A stretch of DNA of 64,000 nucleotides from Burkholderiaceae bacterium (GTDB lineage: Bacteria; Pseudomonadota; Gammaproteobacteria; Burkholderiales; Burkholderiaceae_C): positions 853,501-917,500 of the forward strand of contig JACKLJ010000001.1 in the NCBI GenBank assembly GCA_024235955.1, read 5' to 3'. Below are positions 39,709-48,681 of this stretch, in pieces. Numbering within the stretch: the stretch's first letter is position 1; each line of letters opens with the position of its first letter. The translations under genes and the position numbers were made by a program. The notes under the pieces are model-generated. The model was not told where the DNA came from. It searched no databases and was given only the letters and a program-made list of their open reading frames with translations.

Positions 39709-40950
39709 ATGACGATGAAGAGCACTCTGATCGGGCGGGCCGCGGCGCTGCGCCATGTGGGCGTCGGGCTGGCCGGCTGGGCGGCATCGGCGGCGTGGGC
39801 CGTGAACGACCTGCCAGGCGGGCCGGCGGTGAACCAGCTGGGCTTTGCCCCGCCGGTGACGCGCATCGCCGAGGAGCAGCACTGGCTGCTGTGGATGCTG
39901 CTGATCATCTGCACCGTCATCTTCGTGGCGGTGTTCGGGGTCATGTTCTATTCCATCTGGAAGCACCGCAAATCGCTGGGCGCCAAGCCCGCGAGCTTCC
40001 ACGAATCCGTGACGGTGGAAATCGCCTGGACGGTGGTGCCCTTCGTCATCGTGATCCTGATGGCGCTGCCGGCCACCAAGGTGCTGGTGGCGCAGAAGGA
40101 CACCACCAACGCCGACCTCACCATCAAGGCCACCGGTTACCAGTGGAAGTGGGGCTATGACTATCTGAACGGCGAGGGAGAGGGCATCGGCTTCCTCTCC
40201 ACGCTTGACGCCTCGCAGCGCGCGCTGTCCAGCGCCGGCACGCCGGAGGGCGACAACTACCTGCTCAAGGTGGACCACCCGCTGGTGGTGCCCGTGGGCA
40301 AGAAGGTGCGCATCATCACCACCGCCAACGACGTGATCCACTCCTGGATGGTGCCGGCCTTCGGCGTCAAGCAGGACGCGATCCCCGGTTTCGTGCGCGA
40401 CACCTGGTTCAAGGCCGAGCAGACCGGCGACTTCTACGGTCAGTGCGCCGAGCTCTGCGGCAAGGAGCACGCCTACATGCCGATCCATGTGAAGGTGCTG
40501 TCGCAGGCCGACTACTCTGCCTGGGTGGCCGACGAGAAGAAAAAGATGGCCGCGGCCGCCGACGATCCCAACAAGGTCTGGACCATGGCCGACCTGATGG
40601 CGCGTGGCGAGAAGGTCTATGCCGCCAACTGCGCCGCCTGCCACCAGGCCAACGGCAAGGGTGGCGGTGCCATCAAGGCGCTGGATGGCAGCCCCATCGT
40701 GCAGGGCCCGGTCGCCGAGCAGATGCACGTGGTGCTGGAAGGCCGCAACAACGGTGCCATGCCCTCGTGGAAACAACTGTCGGACACCGAACTGGCCGCC
40801 GTGGTGACTTTCACCAAGAACCACTGGTCCAACAAGACTGGCCAACTGGTACAGCCGTCGGAGTTCAAGGCCGCCCGCGAAGGCAAGTTTCCCGCTGGCG
40901 AAGGCAAGTCCGCCGCGGCCGGCCAGGCCGCCACCGGCGCTGCCAGCTGA
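39709..40950 (+). CDS. coxB: Cytochrome c oxidase subunit II with fused cytochrome c domain (caa3 type)
   Basis: The 413-residue precursor has a signal-like N-terminus, two transmembrane helices (about 60-85 and 105-125), the CuA domain (His in DVIHSWMVPAFG, then Cys246, Cys250, His254, Met257 in CAELCGKEHAYM) and a C-terminal cytochrome c domain with CAACH at 308-312. The subunit takes electrons from soluble cytochrome c through the haem to CuA. ATG 39709 is taken; ATG 39715 follows an AGGA and is possible. It is first in the oxidase operon. Confidence 0.95.
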   Translation: MTMKSTLIGRAAALRHVGVGLAGWAASAAWAVNDLPGGPAVNQLGFAPPVTRIAEEQHWLLWMLLIICTVIFVAVFGVMFYSIWKHRKSLGAKPASFHESVTVEIAWTVVPFVIVILMALPATKVLVAQKDTTNADLTIKATGYQWKWGYDYLNGEGEGIGFLSTLDASQRALSSAGTPEGDNYLLKVDHPLVVPVGKKVRIITTANDVIHSWMVPAFGVKQDAIPGFVRDTWFKAEQTGDFYGQCAELCGKEHAYMPIHVKVLSQADYSAWVADEKKKMAAAADDPNKVWTMADLMARGEKVYAANCAACHQANGKGGGAIKALDGSPIVQGPVAEQMHVVLEGRNNGAMPSWKQLSDTELAAVVTFTKNHWSNKTGQLVQPSEFKAAREGKFPAGEGKSAAAGQAATGAAS

Positions 40951-41001
40951 AGCCATGCCCGTTGAAAGATCAGAGAAACACCGCGTAACCGGAGAGAAGT
41001 C

Positions 41002-42633
41002 ATGAGCGCCGTTCTGCCCACACCGCCGCACGCAGGTCACGACGACCACGCACACGACCACCACCACGCGCCCACGGGCTGGCGTCGCTGGGTCTTCGCC
41101 ACCAACCACAAGGACATCGGTACCCTGTACCTGCTGTTCGCGTTCGCCATGCTGATGGTGGGCGGCGTGCTGGCCCTGCTGATCCGCGCCGAGCTGTTCA
41201 AGCCCGGCCTGCAGCTGGTCAACCCGGAGCTGTTCAACCAGCTCACCACCATGCACGGCCTGATCATGGTGTTCGGCGCCATCATGCCGGCCTTCGTGGG
41301 CTTCGCCAACTGGATGATCCCGCTGCAGATCGGGGCCTCCGACATGGCTTTCGCGCGCATGAACAACTTCAGCTTCTGGCTGCTGATCCCCGCCGGCCTG
41401 ATGCTGGTGGGCTCGTTCTTCATGCCGGGCGGCGCGCCCGCCGCCGGCTGGACGCTGTACGCGCCACTGACGCTGCAGATGGGCCCGTCGATGGACGCCG
41501 GCATCTTCGCCATGCACATCATGGGGGCCAGCTCCATCATGGGGGCCATCAACATCATCGTCACCATCCTGAACATGCGCGCTCCCGGCATGACGCTGAT
41601 GAAGATGCCGATGTTCTGCTGGACCTGGCTGATCACGGCCTACCTGCTGATCGCCGTGATGCCCGTGCTGGCCGGTGCCATCACCATGACGCTGACCGAC
41701 CGCCACTTCGGCACCAGCTTCTTCAACCCGGCCGGCGGCGGTGACCCGGTGATGTACCAGCACATCTTCTGGTTCTTCGGCCACCCCGAGGTCTACATCA
41801 TGATCCTGCCGGCCTTCGGCATCGTCAGCCAGGTGGTGCCGGCCTTTGCCCGCAAGAAGCTGTTCGGCTACGCGTCCATGGTGTATGCCACCTCGGCCAT
41901 CGCCATCCTCAGCTTCATCGTGTGGGCGCACCACATGTTCACCACCGGCATGCCGGTGACGGGCCAGCTGTTCTTCATGTACGCGACCATGCTGATCGCG
42001 GTGCCCACGGCGGTGAAGATCTTCAACTGGATCGCCACCATGTGGCGCGGCTCGATGACCTTCGAGACCCCGATGCTGTGGGCCGTGGGCTTCATCTTCG
42101 TGTTCACCATCGGTGGTTTCACCGGCCTGATGCCCGCCGTGGCGCCGGTCGACATCCAGCTGCAGGACACCTACTTCATCGTGGCCCACTTCCACTACGT
42201 GCTGGTGGCGGGTTCGCTGTTCGCGCTGTTCTCTGGCTTCTACTACTGGAGCCCCAAGTGGACCGGCGTGATGTACAACGAAACGCGCGGCAAGATCCAC
42301 TTCTGGTGGTCGCTGATCTCCTTCAACGTCACCTTCTTCCCGATGCACTTCCTGGGCCTGGCCGGCATGCCGCGCCGCTACGCCGACTACCCGATGCAGT
42401 TCGCGGACTTCAACATGATCGCGTCCATCGGCGCCTTCTTCTTCGGCTTCGCGCAGGTCTACTTCTTCCTGTTCGTCGTGCTGCCGACCATGCGTGGTCA
42501 CGGCGCCAAGGCGCCACAGAAGCCTTGGGAAGGCGCTGAAGGCCTGGAGTGGGAGGTGCCGTCGCCGGCGCCGTTCCATACCTTTGAGACGCCGCCCAAG
42601 CTCGACGCTACGGCCACCCGCATCGTTGCCTGA
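41002..42633 (+). CDS. coxA: Cytochrome c oxidase subunit I
   Basis: The 543-residue protein has twelve membrane helices with the haem a/a3 and CuB ligands: TTMHGLIMVFGAIMPAF, the FFGHPEVYIMILPAFGIVSQ helix with the His-Tyr crosslink pair, AHHMFTTGMP, and VAHFHYVLVAGSLFALFSGF. It is the catalytic core that reduces oxygen and pumps protons. An N-terminal His-rich stretch (HAGHDDHAHDHHHAP) is unusual and may hold metal. A 36-residue gene follows 12 bp after its stop. Confidence 0.97.
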   Translation: MSAVLPTPPHAGHDDHAHDHHHAPTGWRRWVFATNHKDIGTLYLLFAFAMLMVGGVLALLIRAELFKPGLQLVNPELFNQLTTMHGLIMVFGAIMPAFVGFANWMIPLQIGASDMAFARMNNFSFWLLIPAGLMLVGSFFMPGGAPAAGWTLYAPLTLQMGPSMDAGIFAMHIMGASSIMGAINIIVTILNMRAPGMTLMKMPMFCWTWLITAYLLIAVMPVLAGAITMTLTDRHFGTSFFNPAGGGDPVMYQHIFWFFGHPEVYIMILPAFGIVSQVVPAFARKKLFGYASMVYATSAIAILSFIVWAHHMFTTGMPVTGQLFFMYATMLIAVPTAVKIFNWIATMWRGSMTFETPMLWAVGFIFVFTIGGFTGLMPAVAPVDIQLQDTYFIVAHFHYVLVAGSLFALFSGFYYWSPKWTGVMYNETRGKIHFWWSLISFNVTFFPMHFLGLAGMPRRYADYPMQFADFNMIASIGAFFFGFAQVYFFLFVVLPTMRGHGAKAPQKPWEGAEGLEWEVPSPAPFHTFETPPKLDATATRIVA

Positions 42634-42645
42634 TCGCACAAGCCG

Positions 42646-42756
42646 ATGACGCCGGAACAACGCAAGCAGAACGTGCGCACGGGGCTGATCCTGGCCTCGG
42701 TCGCGCTTGCATTCCTGATCGGTTTCGTCGTCAAGATGGTGTTCCTCAATTCCTGA
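42646..42756 (+). CDS. Cytochrome oxidase small assembly protein (36 residues)
   Basis: ATG 42646 to TGA 42756 encodes 36 residues: a charged N-terminus (MTPEQRKQNVRTGLIL) and one hydrophobic helix (ILASVALAFLIGFVVKMVFL). It lies exactly between coxA and ctaG in the same direction, where short single-helix proteins are found in related bacteria. It is too short to be judged by composition alone. Conservation of the gap and the helix are the evidence. It may help CoxA fold or Cox11 dock. Confidence 0.7.
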   Translation: MTPEQRKQNVRTGLILASVALAFLIGFVVKMVFLNS

Positions 42757-42771
42757 CCGGGAGCGTGGCGC

Positions 42772-43386
42772 GTGGCATTGAAGCGTGAGAACCTGCAGAT
42801 GGTCGGCAAGCTGGCGGTGGTGGTCGCCGGCATGTTCGCCTTCGGCTACGCGCTGGTGCCGCTGTACCGGGCGATCTGCGAGGTCACGGGCATCAACATC
42901 CTGTCGCTGACCGAGGGCGAGGTACCCGGCAACGGCAAAACCGGCGGCAGCGCCGCAGCCCTGAACACGCAGGTCGATCTCAGCCGCACCATCACGGTGG
43001 AGTTCGATGCCAATGCCCGTGGCATCTGGGAATTCCATCCAGCGGTGCGCTCGGTGCAGGTGCACCCGGGCCAGTTGACTACGGTGATGTACGAGTTCCG
43101 CAACAGCCAGAGCCGCCGCATGGCGGCGCAGGCGATCCCGAGCTATGCGCCGCGCCAGGCGGCTCCGCATTTCCACAAGCTGGAGTGCTTCTGCTTCAAC
43201 CAGTACACCCTGGAGCCGGGCGAGAAGCGCGAGTGGCCGGTGGCCTTCATCATCGACCCGAAGCTGTCCAGGGACGTCAAGACCATCACGCTGTCCTACA
43301 CCTTCTTCGAGGTGGGGGGGCAGACGCCTGCAGCGCCTGATGCCACGTCGGCCAAGGCCCCGATCACGGTGGGAGCCGGCGCATGA
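42772..43386 (+). CDS. ctaG: Cytochrome c oxidase assembly protein, Cox11 family
   Basis: The 204-residue protein has one N-terminal membrane helix (about 10-32) and a periplasmic immunoglobulin-like domain. The copper-binding CFCFNQYTLEPGEKREWPV motif is present. Cox11 delivers copper to the CuB site of subunit I. It starts at GTG 42772 with GGGAG upstream. The DUF2970 gene overlaps its stop by 4 bp (ATGA). Confidence 0.93.
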   Translation: MALKRENLQMVGKLAVVVAGMFAFGYALVPLYRAICEVTGINILSLTEGEVPGNGKTGGSAAALNTQVDLSRTITVEFDANARGIWEFHPAVRSVQVHPGQLTTVMYEFRNSQSRRMAAQAIPSYAPRQAAPHFHKLECFCFNQYTLEPGEKREWPVAFIIDPKLSRDVKTITLSYTFFEVGGQTPAAPDATSAKAPITVGAGA

Positions 43387-43601
43387 ATCCGGTGCCCCAG
43401 GCGTCGACCGACAAGCCTTCGTTCTGGCGCTCCATGCGCATGGTGGCGTGGGGTTTTCTGGGCATCCGCAAGCGCAGCGAGTTCCAGCAGGATCTGGGCA
43501 GCGTCAATCCCATGCATGTCGTCCTGGCCGGGCTGGTCGGGGCGCTGATTTTCATCGTGGTGCTGGTGGGCATCGTCAAATGGGTGGTCAGCGGCGCCTG
43601 A
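43383..43601 (+). CDS. DUF2970 single-helix membrane protein
   Basis: 72 residues with a polar N-terminus (FWRSMRMVAWGFLGIRKRSE, the DUF2970 signature) and one hydrophobic C-terminal helix (LVGALIFIVVLVGIVKWVVS). It overlaps ctaG by 4 bp and precedes coxC, so it is part of the cytochrome oxidase operon. Function is unknown; a stabilising role for the oxidase is inferred only from position. Confidence 0.8.
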   Translation: MNPVPQASTDKPSFWRSMRMVAWGFLGIRKRSEFQQDLGSVNPMHVVLAGLVGALIFIVVLVGIVKWVVSGA

Positions 43602-43668
43602 GGCGCATGGCATCCAAGACGGTCCCTCAGAACCTCACAACCAAAATACGTCCAGGAGTAGATCGAAG

Positions 43669-44550
43669 ATGAGCACCACGACCCACGGGCAGACGCCCTA
43701 CTACTATGTGCCGGCGGCGTCCAGCCGCCCGGTCATGGCGGCCATCGGGCTGTTCTTCGTGATCTTTGGCGCGGCCGAGTGGGTCAACGGCGCGGGCTGG
43801 GCCAAGTATGTGCTCCTGCTGGGGCTGGTGTGGTGGCTGGCGGTGCTCTACCGCTGGTTCGGCGACGCGATTGGCGAGAGCGAGGGCGGGCTGTATGGCC
43901 GCAAGATCGACCTCTCGTACCGCTGGAGCATGAGCTGGTTCATCTTCTCCGAAGTGATGTTCTTCGGGGCCTTCTTCACGGCGCTCTGGTGGGCGCGCGC
44001 GCATTCGGTGCCTGCCCTGGGCAGCCTCGACAACGCGCTGCTCTGGCCGGACTTCAAGGCCGTCTGGCCCAGCGTGGCGGCAGGCGCCACCGCGTCGCCG
44101 GCCGGCACCATCGAGCCCTTCCAGACCATGGGCCCGTTCTGGCTGCCCACCATCAACACTGCGCTGCTGCTGTCGTCCGGTGTCACGCTGACGATCGCCC
44201 ACCACGCGCTGCAGATGGGCAACCGCGGCCGCACCATCCTGTTCATGTGGATCACCGTGCTGTTGGGCGTGACTTTCCTGTGCGTGCAGGGCTACGAGTA
44301 CTTCCACGCCTACACCGAACTGAACCTCAAGCTCAGTTCCGGTGTCTATGGTTCCACGTTCTTCATGCTGACCGGCTTCCATGGCCTGCACGTGTTCGTC
44401 GGCATGCTGATGCTGCTGTTCATCACGCTGCGCCTGATGAAGGGCCACTTCACGCCGCAACGACATTTCGGTTTCGAAGGCGCGGCCTGGTACTGGCACT
44501 TCGTCGACGTGGTCTGGCTGGGTCTGTACCTGCTGGTGTACTGGATGTAA
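43669..44550 (+). CDS. coxC: Cytochrome c oxidase subunit III
   Basis: The 293-residue protein has seven membrane helices. It begins with TPYYYVPAASSRPVMAAIGL and contains SWFIFSEVMFFGAFFTALWW, with the carboxylate in the third helix, and a C-terminal GAAWYWHFVDVVWLGLYLLV. Subunit III supports proton uptake and the stability of subunit I. CAGGAG lies 10 bases before ATG 43669. A strong terminator follows the stop. Confidence 0.96.
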   Translation: MSTTTHGQTPYYYVPAASSRPVMAAIGLFFVIFGAAEWVNGAGWAKYVLLLGLVWWLAVLYRWFGDAIGESEGGLYGRKIDLSYRWSMSWFIFSEVMFFGAFFTALWWARAHSVPALGSLDNALLWPDFKAVWPSVAAGATASPAGTIEPFQTMGPFWLPTINTALLLSSGVTLTIAHHALQMGNRGRTILFMWITVLLGVTFLCVQGYEYFHAYTELNLKLSSGVYGSTFFMLTGFHGLHVFVGMLMLLFITLRLMKGHFTPQRHFGFEGAAWYWHFVDVVWLGLYLLVYWM

Positions 44551-44574
44551 GCCGGCGCAGCATCCCTGATGCGA

Positions 44575-44604
44575 GAAGAGCGCCATCCGGCGCTCTTCGT
44601 GTTT
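44575..44604 (+). terminator. Rho-independent terminator after coxC
   Basis: A perfect 10-bp stem GAAGAGCGCC / GGCGCTCTTC with a 4-base loop is followed by GTGTTT. It separates coxC from the convergent twin-TM gene and may end the first oxidase transcript. Confidence 0.7.
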
Positions 44605-44643
44605 GGGGCTGCTGAAGGCCACAGCGACCGGCAGAGGCGGTGT

Positions 44644-44877
44644 TCACTGGCCGGCGCCGATGCCGGTGGGATGGATGTAGCCGAGTTTCCAGGCCAGCAG
44701 AATGCACAGGAACAGCGCCACCGACAAGCCCACCCGCATGGCCAGGGCACGCACCATCCGGCCCGAGCGCGCGGTTTCGTCGCCCGGATCACCTCGCCCG
44801 CCATTGAGCATGAAAAACAGGGCCGATGCCAGACTGACGACGATACCGATGAACGCAAGCGCGACGAGCCACTTCAT
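44644..44877 (-). CDS. DUF2909 twin-transmembrane-helix protein
   Basis: 77 residues with two membrane helices (WLVALAFIGIVVSLASALFF and MRVGLSVALFLCILLAWKLG) around a short polar loop with GGRGDPGDETAR. Small proteins of this pattern (DUF2909/twin TM) lie on the opposite strand between coxC and surf1 in related genomes. Start ATG 44877 is 16 bp from the surf1 start on the other strand. Function is unknown. Confidence 0.72.
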   Translation of the reverse strand: MKWLVALAFIGIVVSLASALFFMLNGGRGDPGDETARSGRMVRALAMRVGLSVALFLCILLAWKLGYIHPTGIGAGQ

Positions 44878-44892
44878 GACCTGGATTATCCG

Positions 44893-45648
44893 GTGAATCC
44901 GCTGCACCGCGGCCCACGCTTCTGGTTGCTGCTGGTGCTCTCGCTGGCTGGCGCGGCGGGGACTGCTGCGCTCGGCTTCTGGCAACTCGACCGCGCGGCG
45001 CAGAAGATCGCGCGCCAGGCGGCCGCCACCGGGCGGGCGCGCATGCCCGTGCTGGCGGCCGCGACCCTGGTGCCTCCGCACGACGCGGAGTCCCGCGCCG
45101 CGCTGGAGCATCGTGCCATCGAGCTGCGCGGCACCTGGCTGGCCGACCGCACGCTGTTCCTGGACAACCGGCAGATGGCAGGGCGGCAGGGCTACTACGT
45201 GCTGACCCCTTTGCAACTGGCGGGCACCGACTCGGTGGTGCTGGTCCAGCGTGGGTGGGCACCCCGCGATTTCGAGCAGCGTACGCGCCTGCCCGCCGTG
45301 GATTCGCCAGCCGGTACGGTCACAGTACAAGGCGTCCTGGCCGCCGGGCCGGGGCGGTTGTTCTCGCTCGGCGAGGACGCGCGCGGCACGATCCGGCAAA
45401 ATCTGGATCTGAACGTATTTCGCGTCGAATCCGGTCTGCCGCTGGCCGACCTCATGGTGGTGCAGACGGGCCCTGCTTCAGATCATCTGCTGCGCGAATG
45501 GCCCGAGCCGGCCAGCGACGTCACCCGGCACTATGGGTATGCAGCGCAGTGGTTTGCGCTTTGTGCCCTGATTGCCATCCTTTTCCTGTGGTTCCAAATT
45601 GTCCGACCTGTCCTCCAACAGCGCGCCCGGGCCGGCCGTGATGGCTGA
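44893..45648 (+). CDS. SURF1-family cytochrome oxidase assembly protein
   Basis: The 251-residue protein has N- and C-terminal membrane helices (FWLLLVLSLAGAAGTAALGF and WFALCALIAILFLWFQIVRP) around a periplasmic domain with the SURF1 segments GTAALGFWQLDRAAQK, RQGYYVLTPLQLAGTDSVVL and QRGWAPRDFE. SURF1 helps place haem a in subunit I. It starts at GTG 44893. The following gene overlaps its stop by 8 bp. Confidence 0.88.
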   Translation: MNPLHRGPRFWLLLVLSLAGAAGTAALGFWQLDRAAQKIARQAAATGRARMPVLAAATLVPPHDAESRAALEHRAIELRGTWLADRTLFLDNRQMAGRQGYYVLTPLQLAGTDSVVLVQRGWAPRDFEQRTRLPAVDSPAGTVTVQGVLAAGPGRLFSLGEDARGTIRQNLDLNVFRVESGLPLADLMVVQTGPASDHLLREWPEPASDVTRHYGYAAQWFALCALIAILFLWFQIVRPVLQQRARAGRDG

Positions 45649-46336
45649 GCCCATCGGTACGGCCGACCAGCCGCTCGGCCTCACGGTTTACTCCTTGCCA
45701 TCGCCCACCTCGGCGCTGGCGGAGGATACGCGCCGCACCCGCTCCGGCCGCTGGAAGATGCTGCTGCTGCTGGCCATCTGCGCGGCGCCGGTAGTGGCCT
45801 CCTACTTCACCTACTACGTGGTGCGTCCGGAAGGGCGCAGCGTGTACGGCCAGCTGATCGATCCACAGCGGCCGCTCCCGGCGCTCACGGCCACCGACCT
45901 GCAGGGCCATCCGGTACCGCTCGCCAGCCTCAAGGGGCAGTGGCTGCTGCTCAGCGTGGCCAGCGGGGCCTGCGACGCCACCTGCGAAGGCAACCTCTAC
46001 CTGCAGCGCCAGTTGCGTGAAAGCCTGGGCAAGGACAAGGACCGTCTCGACTGGGTCTGGCTGATCGACGACGCCGAGCGCGTTCCCCAGAAGCTGGAAC
46101 CGGCGCTGGCCCATGCCACGGTGCTGCGGGTGCCGCACGCCGACCTCGCAGCCTGGCTCGCTCCGGCTGCCGGTCAGCGTCTGGAAGACCACCTGTACGT
46201 GGTCGACCCGCTGGGCCACTGGATGATGCGTTTCCCTGCCAGGATGGATCTGGCCGGCGCCGCCAAGGCCAGGCGCGACCTGAACCGCCTGCTGCGGGCT
46301 TCCGAATCCTGGGACGAAGCGGGGCGCGGCCCATGA
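45641..46336 (+). CDS. Membrane-anchored SCO-like thioredoxin-fold protein, candidate copper donor
   Basis: This 231-residue protein is usually annotated as hypothetical or oxidase-associated. One membrane helix (about 39-60) precedes a periplasmic domain with LPALTATDLQGHPVPLASLK and QWLLLSVASGACDATCEGNL, that is Cys111 and Cys115 in a CxxxC motif. His184 follows in EDHLYVVDPLG. SCO proteins bind copper with a CxxxC pair and a distal His in the same order, so this is probably a divergent SCO that loads CuA. No canonical sco gene is present between cyoE and rpoH, where I would expect one. Confidence 0.7.
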   Translation: MAEPIGTADQPLGLTVYSLPSPTSALAEDTRRTRSGRWKMLLLLAICAAPVVASYFTYYVVRPEGRSVYGQLIDPQRPLPALTATDLQGHPVPLASLKGQWLLLSVASGACDATCEGNLYLQRQLRESLGKDKDRLDWVWLIDDAERVPQKLEPALAHATVLRVPHADLAAWLAPAAGQRLEDHLYVVDPLGHWMMRFPARMDLAGAAKARRDLNRLLRASESWDEAGRGP

Positions 46337-46400
46337 TGGTGATCGCTCGCACGGCACCGGGTCGGTCTCGTCGCTCCCGCTGGTACGCATGGGAGGTGGC

Positions 46401-47609
46401 GTGAACGCGCAGACCCCGGCCTTCGACCTCGATCCCGTGCTGCACGTGATGGGCATGGGGCTGATCGTGGCCGCGTTGCCGCTGGCCTGGCTGTGGCTGC
46501 GCAATCGCCAGGCCACACCCGCGGTGCGCTTGCGTGCGTTGACGCTGCTCACACTGTTCCTGACCTTCGATCTGGTGCTGTTCGGCGCCTTCACGCGCCT
46601 CACCGATTCCGGCCTGGGCTGCCCCGACTGGCCCGGCTGCTACGGCTACGCCAGCCCAGTGGGCGCGCAAGACCACATCGCCAATGCCCAGGCCGCCATG
46701 CCCACCGGGCCCGTCACGCACGGCAAGGCCTGGGTCGAGATGGTGCACCGCTACCTGGCCACCGGCGTGGGGGCGCTGATCTTGATGCTGGCGGTGGCGA
46801 CCTGGGTGATCTGGTGGCGGGGACGCCGGCAGGTGGTGGATGCTTCGGCACGGCCCATCTCGCCCTGGTGGGCCACCGGCACGCTGCTGTGGGTGTGCGC
46901 CCAGGGCGCGTTCGGCGCGTTCACCGTCACCATGAAACTGTTTCCGGCCATCGTCACCCTGCACCTGCTGGGTGGCGTGGGTCTGCTGGTGCTGCTGGTG
47001 ATCCAGGAGGAGCGCTACCGGCAGGCGCACGGCGGCGCTGCCGAGCCGGTGGCGCCCGACGTGCGGCGCTGGCTGTGGGTAGCTGCTGCCGTGGTGGGCC
47101 TGCAGATCACCTTGGGCGGCTGGGTCAGCACCAACTACGCCGTGCTGGCCTGCAACACCTTTCCGATGTGCCAGGGCAGCTGGTGGCCGGCGATGGATTT
47201 CACCCAGGGCTTCGAGGTCTGGCGCCCACTGGGCCGGCTGGCCGATGGTTCGCCGCTGCACTTCGAGGCGCTGACGGCCATCCACTACGCCCACAGGCTG
47301 TTCGCCTATGTCACGCTGGCCGTGCTGGTGTTGCTGGTCTGGCGGCTGGCGCGGGCGGGCCACCTGCCGCGCCAACGCCGCTGGCTGGCCGTGCTGGCCA
47401 CAGCCCAGCTGCTGACGGGACTCTCGAACGTGGTGCTGCAGTGGCCTTTGGTGGCGGCGCTGGCGCACACCGGCGGCGCGGCCGCGTTGATGGCCGTGCT
47501 CTCCTGGGCGCTGGCGGCCAGTCGCGTCGCGGACAGCACCGAGGCCCGCACCACCGCGGCGAGCGCCCCAGCCGTGCGCATGGCGCCGCGCGCCGGGAGC
47601 CGCGCATGA
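46401..47609 (+). CDS. ctaA: Haem A synthase (COX15/CtaA family)
   Basis: The 402-residue protein has eight membrane helices and the CtaA motifs FGAFTRLTDSGLGCPDWPGC, VEMVHRYLATGVGALILML and the second-half IHYAHRLFAYVTLAVLVLLV, with haem-binding histidines. It oxidises the methyl group of haem O to give haem A. GTG 46401 is chosen because GGAGG lies directly upstream at 46392-46396; an ATG at 46389 would leave no ribosome site. It overlaps cyoE by 4 bp. Confidence 0.93.
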   Translation: MNAQTPAFDLDPVLHVMGMGLIVAALPLAWLWLRNRQATPAVRLRALTLLTLFLTFDLVLFGAFTRLTDSGLGCPDWPGCYGYASPVGAQDHIANAQAAMPTGPVTHGKAWVEMVHRYLATGVGALILMLAVATWVIWWRGRRQVVDASARPISPWWATGTLLWVCAQGAFGAFTVTMKLFPAIVTLHLLGGVGLLVLLVIQEERYRQAHGGAAEPVAPDVRRWLWVAAAVVGLQITLGGWVSTNYAVLACNTFPMCQGSWWPAMDFTQGFEVWRPLGRLADGSPLHFEALTAIHYAHRLFAYVTLAVLVLLVWRLARAGHLPRQRRWLAVLATAQLLTGLSNVVLQWPLVAALAHTGGAAALMAVLSWALAASRVADSTEARTTAASAPAVRMAPRAGSRA

Positions 47610-48538
47610 CGGCCCGCCAGCCCCCCGGCAACACCGCTGCGCCCATGCAGGCCGCAGCCTTGCCCGGCATGCCCGTGTGGCGCCAGTTCTACGTGCTGAC
47701 CAAGCCGCGCGTGGTGCAGCTGATCGTGTTCTGCGCGCTGATCGGCATGGTGCTGGCCGTGCCCGGCCTGCCCGGCTGGGCCGAACTGGAACGCATGGCG
47801 CTGGGCTGCCTGGGCATCTGGCTGGTGGCCGGCGCCGCCGCGGCCTTCAACTGTTTGGTCGAAAAAGCCATCGACGCGCGCATGAAGCGCACCGCCTGGC
47901 GCCCCACGGCGCGCGGCGAGCTGTCGGACGCGCAGGCGCTGGGCTTTTCTGGCGTGCTGTGCGCCGCAGGCTCGGCCATCCTCTACGTGTGGGTGAACCC
48001 GCTGACCATGTGGCTGACCTTTGCCACCTTCATCGGCTACGCGGTGATCTACACCGTGGTGCTCAAGCCGCTCACGCCGCAGAACATCGTGATCGGTGGC
48101 GCCTCGGGCGCCATGCCGCCGGTGCTGGGCTGGGCGGCGATGACGGGTAGTGTCTCTGCCGAGGCGATGGCGCTGTTCCTCATCATCTTCCTGTGGACGC
48201 CGCCGCATTTCTGGGCGCTGGCGCTGTACCGGGTGGAGGACTACCGCAAGAGCGGCCTGCCGATGCTGCCGGTGACGCACGGCAACGCGTTCACGCGGCT
48301 GCAGATCCTGCTGTACACGCTGGTGCTGCTGGCTGCGTGCCTGCTGCCCTTCATCTACCGCATGAGCGGCTGGTTCTACCTGGCGGCGGCGCTGCTGCTC
48401 AACGGCGGCTTCATCTGGCATGCGTTCAAGCTGTGGCGCAACTATTCGGACGCACTCGCGCGCAAGACCTTCCGCTTCTCGCTGATCCACCTGTCGCTGC
48501 TGTTCGCGGCGCTGCTGGTGGACCATTACCTGCCTTGA
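47606..48538 (+). CDS. cyoE: Protohaem IX farnesyltransferase (haem O synthase)
   Basis: A 310-residue UbiA-superfamily prenyltransferase with nine helices, the first Asp-rich motif NCLVEKAIDARMKRT and the second VEDYRKSGLPMLPVTHG. It adds a farnesyl group to haem B and precedes haem A synthase in the pathway. The start ATG 47606 overlaps the ctaA stop (ATGA). It is the last gene of the oxidase operon. The downstream region lacks sco and is made of repeats. It is also called ctaB. Confidence 0.95.
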   Translation: MTARQPPGNTAAPMQAAALPGMPVWRQFYVLTKPRVVQLIVFCALIGMVLAVPGLPGWAELERMALGCLGIWLVAGAAAAFNCLVEKAIDARMKRTAWRPTARGELSDAQALGFSGVLCAAGSAILYVWVNPLTMWLTFATFIGYAVIYTVVLKPLTPQNIVIGGASGAMPPVLGWAAMTGSVSAEAMALFLIIFLWTPPHFWALALYRVEDYRKSGLPMLPVTHGNAFTRLQILLYTLVLLAACLLPFIYRMSGWFYLAAALLLNGGFIWHAFKLWRNYSDALARKTFRFSLIHLSLLFAALLVDHYLP

Positions 48539-48549
48539 GGCAGCTTGAG

Positions 48550-48612
48550 AATGCTATATTTTACGTAGCTGCCTGCGGCCGTCCATCAAGGGCTGAAGGC
48601 CGATTCGATGCA
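48550..48612 (+). repeat. Family A dispersed repeat, copy A14
   Basis: Begins ATGCTATATTTT, with core TAGCTGCCTGCGGCCG, then CAAGGGCTGAAGGCCGATTC. It directly follows the cyoE stop. Confidence 0.85.
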
Positions 48613-48681
48613 TAAATTCAGGTTGCTGGTCCGGGGGCTGGATACTGCGGCTCGTACTGAATCGCACTCATTCTGCAGGCA

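Noticed and set aside
39676..43176. A 1166-codon open frame on the minus strand across the oxidase genes
   Set aside because: It is antisense to coxB, coxA and ctaG, which are all clear families. Its product is rich in His, Arg, Gln and Gly, as expected for the complement of high-GC codons, and has no recognisable domain.
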